16,509 nucleotides of DNA from NCBI GenBank assembly GCA_938036405.1, contig CALHPT010000186.1:1-16509 (forward strand). Reading direction: 5' to 3'. Of this stretch, positions 8,034 to 13,757 are shown in pieces. Under the pieces are notes generated by a model. It was not told the DNA's origin. It made no database searches and saw only the letters and a list, made by a program, of their open reading frames with translations. A program made the position numbers and the translations under genes. The number at the start of each line of letters is the position of its first letter. Within the stretch, counting starts at the first letter, position 1. The DNA comes from an uncultured Tannerella sp. GTDB lineage: Bacteria; Bacteroidota; Bacteroidia; Bacteroidales; Tannerellaceae.

Positions 8034-8987
8034 TTATCCCCTCCATTTCATCCGTGCGCGATCCCACAAGCTGAGCCGCCCACGACGGATGCTGAAGTAA
8101 GGCGTCTGCACGCCGCCGAACTCACGGAAAAAGCGCTCTACGCCGCGAAGCATGGAGCCTTCCAGGTCGAAGATGTCAGTGTATTGAGCCGTGTGGCAGA
8201 CGGCCTCCCAAAGGGTGAGCGCGTGAGCGCCAGAGGCGCGTAGGGCGGGGTCGCTACCGCCGGCGATGTAGCTCGCGCCGCTCGGTTGCCACACGACAAA
8301 GACGGCCGCATGCAGCTGGCCCTCGGCGTCGTAACCGCCGAAGATTTCGCCTTGGCCGCGGCTGCGCGCTGCCTCTACGAGGCGACGTAGTGCACGTGGA
8401 TCTTGTTTGTTGGCGACACCCTGCCGTTCAAATGTTTGCTCCTGCACGGTGAGGAGGGCGTCGGTGGAGAGGCCTGCGCGGACAGTGATGCCGTGTCGGT
8501 CGCGGGCCTTGACGAGGTTGCGGCGAATGTTTTGGCTCATCCGTTCGCGCAATGCATGTGTATCGTGGATGGTGTGCAGGAGGTAGGTATAGCGTGTGGT
8601 TTGTGTGTAGCCCGCCCAGTAGAAGGGCAGCCAATCGGTGACAGCGTGATGGAAGTTTTGCAGGAAGGCACGGCGGCTGTCAAGTCGCTCCAGCAGCATC
8701 GTCATAAGCTCCTGGCGGCGCGCCAACGCAGAGGCATACTTCGTGTCAGCGGCTAGGGGAGCGAACCAAGGGCCCATTGTCTGCGTGTAGGACGGCATAC
8801 TGACGACGTCCGCGAGGGGCTGGTAGAGGGGCATGGCGGCGGCGATGCGTCCGCGATCCTCGATGATCAGTGCGTCCCAGTGATCCTCGCCACAGGCGGC
8901 GTCGAGCCACCAGTCGCGAGAGAAGAGGGGGAGACCGTCTTCCGTGCGGCAGAGTGCGCGGTAGATCTCTTTTTCAGATAAAGCCAC
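8034..8987 (-). CDS. FemAB/BioF2-like GNAT acyltransferase
   Basis: A 317-aa soluble protein resembling the BioF2-like (CelD/FemAB-related) acetyltransferase group. The C-terminal domain (about 150-300) has QNIRRNLVKARDR (152-164), a central sheet FVVWQPSGASYIAGG (230-244) and the hallmark FDLEGSMLRGVERFFREFGG (273-292). These resemble enzymes that acylate or add amino acids to cell-wall or exopolysaccharide units. The start is a GTG at 8987; no ATG is available upstream before the recA stop. A strong AAGGAGG sits at 9002-9008, about 14 nt upstream, a rather wide spacing. The gene lies 24 nt after recA and abuts the NodB-like deacetylase gene, which it probably partners in surface-glycan modification. 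The donor and acceptor are not predictable. Confidence 0.75.
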   Translation of the reverse strand: MALSEKEIYRALCRTEDGLPLFSRDWWLDAACGEDHWDALIIEDRGRIAAAMPLYQPLADVVSMPSYTQTMGPWFAPLAADTKYASALARRQELMTMLLERLDSRRAFLQNFHHAVTDWLPFYWAGYTQTTRYTYLLHTIHDTHALRERMSQNIRRNLVKARDRHGITVRAGLSTDALLTVQEQTFERQGVANKQDPRALRRLVEAARSRGQGEIFGGYDAEGQLHAAVFVVWQPSGASYIAGGSDPALRASGAHALTLWEAVCHTAQYTDIFDLEGSMLRGVERFFREFGGVQTPYFSIRRGRLSLWDRARMKWRG

Positions 8988-9011
8988 GGCGATACGGCTC
9001 CCCTCCTTCTG

Positions 9012-10043
9012 TTATTGGTTCTTCATCTTCTCCGAGATCTTTGCCTCCAGATCGGCGGCAGCCTCGGGGTTATCCTTGAAGAACTGCTTCGCCGAATCGC
9101 GACCTTGACCGAGGCGTATCTCGCCGAAGTTGAACCACGAGCCATTCTTGGCGATCAGTCCCAGCTCGACGCCCATGTCAACGAGCTCGCCGGTGTGAGA
9201 GATGCCCTCACCGTAGATCATGTCGAACTCTGCTTTGCGGAAGGGCGGCGCCACCTTGTTCTTGACCACTTTGACGCGCGTCAGGTTACCGATGATGACA
9301 TCGCCATCCTTGATTGGTGTGCTGCGGCGGATGTCCAGGCGGACAGAGGCGTAGAACTTCAGCGCGTTGCCACCCGTCGTCGTTTCGGGAGGGCCACTGC
9401 CATACGACGGCGCACCGATCTTCTCTCTCAGCTGGTTGATGAAGACGCAGACCGTGCGCGTCTTGCTGATCGCACCCGTCATCTTGCGCAGGGCCTGCGA
9501 CATGAGCCTGGCCTGAACGCCCATCTGACTCTCGCCCATGTTGCCCTCCAGCTCAGACTTCGGCGTGAGGGCGGCCACGGAGTCGATGACGATGATGTCT
9601 ACCGCAGCCGAGCGGATCAGTTGCTCGGCGATTTCGAGCGCCTGTTCACCGTTGTCGGGCTGCGAGATGAGCAGGTTGTCCGTATCGACGCCTAACTTCT
9701 TGGCGTAGATGCTGTCGAAGGCGTGTTCGGCGTCAATGAAAGCGGCGATACCGCCTCCCTTCTGTGCCTCGGCGATCATATGCAGGGCGATGGTCGTCTT
9801 ACCGGACGATTCGGGGCCGAAGACCTCCACGATGCGTCCGCGGGGTACGCCTCCGACACCCAGCGCGACGTTCAGCCCGACGGATCCGGTGGGGATCACC
9901 TCGATGTTCTCCTCCACCTGCCGGTCGCCCAGTGCCATGATCGATCCCTTTCCGAAGTTCTTTTCGATCTTATCCATTGCCGCCTTCAGGGCCGACAGCT
10001 TGTCCAACCCGCCCGTGGCGGCTTCCTTTTTCTCTTTTGCCAT
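9012..10043 (-). CDS. recA: recombinase RecA
   Basis: A 343-aa RecA, full length for the family. It forms ATP-dependent filaments on single-stranded DNA, carries out strand exchange and triggers SOS responses. Visible features are Walker A GPESSGKT (76-83), the catalytic glutamate E106 in DAEHAFD, Walker B IIVIDSVAAL (150-159), the L1-region segment MGESQMGVQARLMSQALRK, FINQLREKIG (201-210), and the L2-region GSGPPETTTGGNALKFYAS. The ATG at 10043 gives the usual MAKEKK-type beginning. It lies 31 nt after bcp and ahead of two glycan-type genes, all on the same strand. I see no separate promoter or SOS box between bcp and recA, so it may be transcribed with the upstream genes. Confidence 0.99.
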   Translation of the reverse strand: MAKEKKEAATGGLDKLSALKAAMDKIEKNFGKGSIMALGDRQVEENIEVIPTGSVGLNVALGVGGVPRGRIVEVFGPESSGKTTIALHMIAEAQKGGGIAAFIDAEHAFDSIYAKKLGVDTDNLLISQPDNGEQALEIAEQLIRSAAVDIIVIDSVAALTPKSELEGNMGESQMGVQARLMSQALRKMTGAISKTRTVCVFINQLREKIGAPSYGSGPPETTTGGNALKFYASVRLDIRRSTPIKDGDVIIGNLTRVKVVKNKVAPPFRKAEFDMIYGEGISHTGELVDMGVELGLIAKNGSWFNFGEIRLGQGRDSAKQFFKDNPEAAADLEAKISEKMKNQ

Positions 10044-10074
10044 GTATGTGTTTGCTTATTGTAAATGTGTGGGG

Positions 10075-10533
10075 TTATGCCTCCTCTGAGAGGATCTGGC
10101 GGGCGTGATCTTTCGTATTCACACGCTCGATCACGCGCTCCACCACACCCTCGCCGTTGATGAGAAACGTCTGGCGGAGGGTGCCCATGTAGGTGCGTCC
10201 GTAGAGCTTCTTCTCGGCCCAGACACCGAACTGCTGCTGCAGCGTGGTGTCTGTGTCGGCGATGAGCCGGAAGGGCAGGCTTTGCTTTTCGATGAATCCG
10301 CGGTGCGAGCGGGCGCTGTCTTTGCTGACGCCGATCACGTCGTAGCCGGCCGCTTGCAGATCGGCATAGCCGTCGCGCAGGCTACAGGCCTCAGCGGTGC
10401 ATCCGCTGGTGTTGTCCTTGGGGTAGAAGTACAGAGCGACGCGACGACCGCGATAATCGCTCATGCGCACTTCCTTTCCGTCTTGATCCGTCCCGAGCAG
10501 GTCGGGCACGCAATCGCCTACTTGTATAGCCAT
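10075..10533 (-). CDS. bcp: peroxiredoxin Bcp/PrxQ (thioredoxin-dependent thiol peroxidase)
   Basis: A 152-aa atypical 2-Cys peroxiredoxin of the Bcp/PrxQ family, which reduces hydrogen and organic peroxides with electrons from thioredoxin. The peroxidatic cysteine C45 sits in YPKDNTSGCTAEAC (37-50) and the resolving cysteine C50 is five residues on, the alpha-helical PrxQ arrangement. The thioredoxin-fold core continues through VIGVSKDS. A longer reading frame runs upstream to 10665, but it overlaps the 3' end of the dehydrogenase gene and has no family similarity. The ATG at 10533 (MAIQVGD) gives the normal family length and is taken as the start. It lies 14 nt after the upstream stop and 31 nt before recA, a gene order I recall from other Bacteroidales. 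Confidence 0.95.
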   Translation of the reverse strand: MAIQVGDCVPDLLGTDQDGKEVRMSDYRGRRVALYFYPKDNTSGCTAEACSLRDGYADLQAAGYDVIGVSKDSARSHRGFIEKQSLPFRLIADTDTTLQQQFGVWAEKKLYGRTYMGTLRQTFLINGEGVVERVIERVNTKDHARQILSEEA

Positions 10534-10547
10534 AAAACGACGGGGGA

Positions 10548-11741
10548 TTAGAGTTCCAAATCGCCACCGAAAATCTCGTGCCACGGCAGACCCTGCACGT
10601 TGAGCTCCTTCATGAAGGGATCGGGATCGAACTCCTCCACATTCCACACGCCCGGCCGACGCCACTGCCCCTCGAGGAACATCTTGGCGCCAATCATTGC
10701 GGGCACGCCCGTGGTGTAGCTCACGCCCTGCGCACCGGTCTCTTCGTAGGCCGCGCGGTGGCTGCAGTTGTTGTAGACGTAGTACGTCTGCTCGCGACCG
10801 TCCTTCAACCCGCGGATGCGGCAGCCGATTGACGTCTCGCCCGTGTAGTTCTCTCCCAGCTCGCCGGGATCGGGCAGGACGGCCTTGAGGAACTGGATGG
10901 GCACGATCTCCACGCCTTTGTAGAGGATCGGCTTGATGCTCGTCATGCCGATGTTTTGCATCACGCGCAGGTGCGTCAAGTATTCCTGGCCGAAAGTCAT
11001 CCAGAAGCGTGCGCGGCGCAGCGTGGGGTAGTTCTTAACGAGGCTCTCCAGCTCTTCGTGATACATGAGGTACGACTCGCGCGGCCCGACATTCGGGTAG
11101 TTCAGCGCCTGATGTACGGAGAGTGGCTCCGTCTCGTGCCACTTTCCATCTTCATAATAGCGGCCCTTTTGGGTGATCTCGCGGATGTTGATCTCGGGGT
11201 TGAAGTTGGTGGCGAAAGCCTTGTGATGGTCGCCGGCGTTACAGTCTACGATGTCGAGCGTGTGCAGCTCGTCGAAGTGGTGCTTGGCGGCGTAGGCCGT
11301 GAAGACGCCCGTCACGCCGGGGTCGAAGCCGCAGCCGAGGATGGCGGTCAGGCCCGCCTCGCGGAAGCGATCCTTGTAGGCCCACTGCCAACTGTATTCG
11401 TATTTGGCTTCGTCGAGCGGCTCATAGTTGGCCGTGTCGAGGTAGCTGACGCCGTACTTGAGGCAGGCGTTCATGATGTGGAGATCCTGATAAGGCAGGG
11501 CGAGGTTGACCACCAGCTCGGGGCGGAAGTCCTCGAAGAGGCGCACCAGTTCGTCCTCGTTATCGGCGTCGACCTGAGCCGTGCGCACGCGTACGTTCTT
11601 AATATCCTCCGCGATGCGATCGCATTTGCTTTTCGTGCGGCTGGCCAGCATGATGTCAGTAAACACATCGGCATTCATAGCCATTTTCTTCACGGCAACG
11701 GTGCTCACGCCCCCGGCGCCGATCACTAATATCTTCCCCAT
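10548..11741 (-). CDS. saccharopine dehydrogenase family protein, probable carboxynorspermidine dehydrogenase
   Basis: A 397-aa NAD(P)-dependent oxidoreductase. The N-terminal Rossmann motif is VIGAGGVSTVA (6-16), followed by LASRTKSKC (32-40), the NLALPYQD segment (79-86), LDTANYEP (101-108) and GCGFDPGVTGVFTAY (136-150). These match the saccharopine dehydrogenase superfamily and in particular the carboxy(nor)spermidine dehydrogenases of bacteria. Those enzymes join aspartate semialdehyde to a diamine, giving carboxyspermidine for later decarboxylation to spermidine. The polyamine role is from family knowledge; the decarboxylase partner is not in the window. An in-frame ATG at 11798 exists, but the -7 promoter element at 11785-11792 lies between it and the ATG at 11741, and MGKILVIGAGG is the standard family start. 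I therefore begin at 11741. It heads the bcp-recA gene group. Confidence 0.88.
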   Translation of the reverse strand: MGKILVIGAGGVSTVAVKKMAMNADVFTDIMLASRTKSKCDRIAEDIKNVRVRTAQVDADNEDELVRLFEDFRPELVVNLALPYQDLHIMNACLKYGVSYLDTANYEPLDEAKYEYSWQWAYKDRFREAGLTAILGCGFDPGVTGVFTAYAAKHHFDELHTLDIVDCNAGDHHKAFATNFNPEINIREITQKGRYYEDGKWHETEPLSVHQALNYPNVGPRESYLMYHEELESLVKNYPTLRRARFWMTFGQEYLTHLRVMQNIGMTSIKPILYKGVEIVPIQFLKAVLPDPGELGENYTGETSIGCRIRGLKDGREQTYYVYNNCSHRAAYEETGAQGVSYTTGVPAMIGAKMFLEGQWRRPGVWNVEEFDPDPFMKELNVQGLPWHEIFGGDLEL

Positions 11742-11784
11742 AAAATCGATGTTATTAATTGTGTGAGTGTGGTTTTGTATAGGG

Positions 11785-11792
11785 CAAAAGTA
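11785..11792 (-). promoter_or_regulatory. Bacteroidetes -7 promoter element TACTTTTG
   Basis: On the minus strand the octamer TACTTTTG fits the Bacteroidetes sigma-ABfr -7 consensus TAnnTTTG exactly. It is 43 nt upstream of the dehydrogenase ATG at 11741. No clear -33 TTTG is seen. The same octamer, followed by GCCC, precedes the cobalamin riboswitch at 16416-16423. Confidence 0.6.
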
Positions 11793-11836
11793 GGCCATTT
11801 CCGGCGATGCGGCCGGCCTGGGGGCGTTAGGGCTAT

Positions 11837-11871
11837 GGTTGCAACGCCCTGTCCCCTCCTTGCGAGAGGAG
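11837..11871. repeat. possible diverged single copy of the 42-bp repeat unit
   Basis: GGTTGCAACG here resembles the core GATTGCAACG of the 42-bp array. About ten bases later comes a hairpin, CTCC-TTGCGAGA-GGAG, like the array hairpin. The order of core, spacer and hairpin is the same, but the middle is not conserved. A nested inverted repeat, GGGCGTT (11822-11828) with AACGCCC (11843-11849), lies beside it. The match is short and may be chance. Confidence 0.3.
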
Positions 11872-11916
11872 ATAAGTTCTGCCTAATAATAACTCACAAG
11901 GTTACGGCTTAATACC

Positions 11917-12133
11917 GAAGTGTTCGACAGGCTCATACAAACCTGCGACAGCCCGTCGAAGTGTTCGACAGGCCCAAACAAACCTGCGACAGCCCGTCGA
12001 AGTGTTCGACAGGCCTATACAAACCTGCGACAGCCCGTCGAAGTGTTCGACAAGCCCATACAAACCCGCGACAGCCCGTCGAAGTGTTCGACAGGCTCAA
12101 ACAAATCTGCGACAGCCCGTCGAAGTGTTCGAC
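11917..12133. repeat. tandem array of 41-bp units, five full copies plus a partial
   Basis: Units begin GAAGTGTTCGACAGG at 11917, 11958, 11999, 12040 and 12081, exactly 41 bp apart, with a final partial (GAAGTGTTCGAC) at 12122. At each junction GTCGAA-gtg-TTCGAC forms an inverted repeat. In RNA of the minus strand it extends to a 9-bp stem (CCUGUCGAA / UUCGACGGG, one U-G wobble). The middle of each unit varies at a few bases (CTCATAC, CCCAAAC, CCTATAC, CCCATAC, CTCAAAC). The array sits between the 3' end of the PepSY gene and the promoter of the dehydrogenase gene and may end or stabilise the PepSY transcript. Because 41 is not a multiple of three, the open frames through it rotate frame and are not a protein. 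The same unit occurs at the right edge of the window. Confidence 0.95.
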
Positions 12134-12225
12134 GTTAACTCGAAAAGTTGCGAGTGAATATCCCCAGCCTCAAATAGCCTCTCGCCTTATGGAGTGACAC
12201 GCAGATCTATCTGATATCTATCGGT

Positions 12226-13665
12226 TCACCGCTTCCGCCGCCTCCGCAGGCGACGGACGAGGAGCCAGAGGCCGGTGAGGGAGACAATCGTGCCGCCAGC
12301 CATCGAGCCGAACATGAGCACGTGCCACAGCACGGGGCGATCGAGGATCCATTTGACTGAGAAGCTGTGCAGCGCCTGGTACGTCCACTTGCGGGCGCGG
12401 GTGTTGGTGTTGAAGTAACGCACCTCGGCCGTCGCGGGGTTGATGTAGAACGAGCTGCGGTCGGGGTCGTCGGCCGTCAGCCGGTAGACGGGCAGGGGGA
12501 GCTGCATGCGCTTATGGATGTAATAATCGTCGTAGTCGCGGAGCAGCGTGGCCTGCACGCGGCTGTCGGGCAGCAGGTCGCGGACGAAGGACATGACCTC
12601 GCTCTCGGTGAGGCGCAGCGAACGGACGTCGGGCGTAGCGGCGTCGATGCAAAGCGCACTATCGCTGACCACAACGCGGTAATAAGGCCGGCGGCCGAAG
12701 CCACACCATTCGATCTTCTGCACACGTCCGTTGTAAGCCTCGAGCAGCTGCCGGTAGTCGAGCGGATAGTCGGCAGGGGCGAGGGGCAGCGAACGGTCGG
12801 AGGCGGCCGAAGCAAGCTCCGGAGCGTGGGTGCGGATGAGCCATTGGGGCACCTTCTGGAGCGACATCATGCCGCTGAAAGCGAAGGTGAAGACGAAGAG
12901 TCCGAAGAAGAGTCCGGCCACGTGGTGCCAACGGTAGAGCGGCTTGCGGTAGGGGCTGCCGAGGCGACGACGCTGGCGGTATTGCCGCACAATCATGCGC
13001 ACGCCGACGATGAGGCCGAAGAGGCACATCAGCGCGCCGACGCCGGAGAGGATGATGACGACGTTGCGCCAAAGGCCGGTGTAGTGCCGCAAGTTGAAGA
13101 GGTAGATCCAGTGCGGGATGGCACCGACCCAGGCCCAGAAGCGATCCGCGCGGGTGCTGTGCTGCACGCCCTCGCCGGTGCGGGAGGAGACGTATAGCTC
13201 CGTGGCGTCGGCGTAGTGGAAGCGGTAGGCGGGCAGGTCGTCGAGGTGGCGGTCGTAGGTGAGCCAGCGGTCGAGGTGGCGGACGGTGTCGACGCGCACG
13301 ATGGGCGACGGGTTCAGTCGGGTGGCATAGCGAAGGATCTCGTCGTAGGCGACGCGCCCGTCGGCCGTGGTCTGGGCGCCGATGGTGTGCGTCTTGCCGT
13401 CCGAGGTGTAAGTCAGTCGCACGCCACCGTGTCCGTCGGTGGTCAGGGCGAGGGCGGAGAGGCGTCCTGCGGGCAGGAGGCGCAGCAGGCTGTCGGCGGT
13501 GGACGCTACGGACGTGTCGCACGTGGCGAGTCCGTGGTAGCGTTCGCTCTCGGTGATGCGCGGGAAGTTGTGATAGATCATCACGAATCCCGAGAGGAAC
13601 CATAAGACAAACAAGACGCTGAGCACCTGGCCCAGCGTCCTGTGTAAGCGGTGAAAGAGGTTCAT
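12226..13665 (-). CDS. PepSY-TM domain inner-membrane protein
   Basis: A 479-aa integral membrane protein of the PepSY-associated TM family. Four membrane helices are visible at about 12-30, 200-225, 247-268 and 447-470. Two large extracytoplasmic regions contain PepSY-like motifs: LPAYRFHYADATELYVSSRTGE (split 144-165) and LPVYRLTADDPDRSSFYINP (391-410). Histidines near the helices (H5, H8, H185, H194, H247, H248, H448) could bind heme or metal. Relatives such as FoxB and PiuB are linked to reduction or release of iron from imported siderophores at the inner membrane. The gene follows the TonB-dependent receptor by 92 nt on the same strand, supporting a role in handling the same substrate. 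The region just before its ATG lies in an inverted-repeat arm. The C-terminus ends in a basic run. Confidence 0.88.
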   Translation of the reverse strand: MNLFHRLHRTLGQVLSVLFVLWFLSGFVMIYHNFPRITESERYHGLATCDTSVASTADSLLRLLPAGRLSALALTTDGHGGVRLTYTSDGKTHTIGAQTTADGRVAYDEILRYATRLNPSPIVRVDTVRHLDRWLTYDRHLDDLPAYRFHYADATELYVSSRTGEGVQHSTRADRFWAWVGAIPHWIYLFNLRHYTGLWRNVVIILSGVGALMCLFGLIVGVRMIVRQYRQRRRLGSPYRKPLYRWHHVAGLFFGLFVFTFAFSGMMSLQKVPQWLIRTHAPELASAASDRSLPLAPADYPLDYRQLLEAYNGRVQKIEWCGFGRRPYYRVVVSDSALCIDAATPDVRSLRLTESEVMSFVRDLLPDSRVQATLLRDYDDYYIHKRMQLPLPVYRLTADDPDRSSFYINPATAEVRYFNTNTRARKWTYQALHSFSVKWILDRPVLWHVLMFGSMAGGTIVSLTGLWLLVRRLRRRRKR

Positions 13666-13667
13666 AA

Positions 13668-13753
13668 TAGAGGGTAGAGGGTAGAGAGTAGAAGGTGAAG
13701 GGCGGAGAGGTAGGGGCTCGTACCCGGTTCTACCCTCTACTCTCTACCCTCTA
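13668..13753 (-). promoter_or_regulatory. 26-bp inverted repeat covering the PepSY translation start region
   Basis: The arms 13668-13693 and 13728-13753 are complementary over 26 bases apart from two exchanged positions, with a 34-nt loop. They are built of TAGAGGG-like heptamers. On the transcript the hairpin begins 4 nt after the receptor stop, and its second arm ends 2 nt before the PepSY ATG, so the ribosome landing site would be double-stranded. There is no T-run, so it is not an ordinary terminator. It could limit PepSY translation, protect the upstream mRNA, or be a slipping microsatellite. Confidence 0.7.
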
Positions 13754-13757
13754 ATAA

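Noticed and set aside
9012..10043. SOS-type operator at recA
   Set aside because: The 31-nt gap between bcp and recA shows no convincing palindromic operator or -7 element.
10533..10665. Longer N-terminus for Bcp starting at 10665
   Set aside because: The extra 44 residues overlap the end of the dehydrogenase gene in another frame and are unlike any peroxiredoxin; the ATG at 10533 gives the normal length.
11920..12197. Plus-strand frames of 72 and 78 codons through the 41-bp array
   Set aside because: The 41-bp period shifts frame in every unit, so the same DNA is read as three different peptides in turn; this is not how a repeat protein is built.
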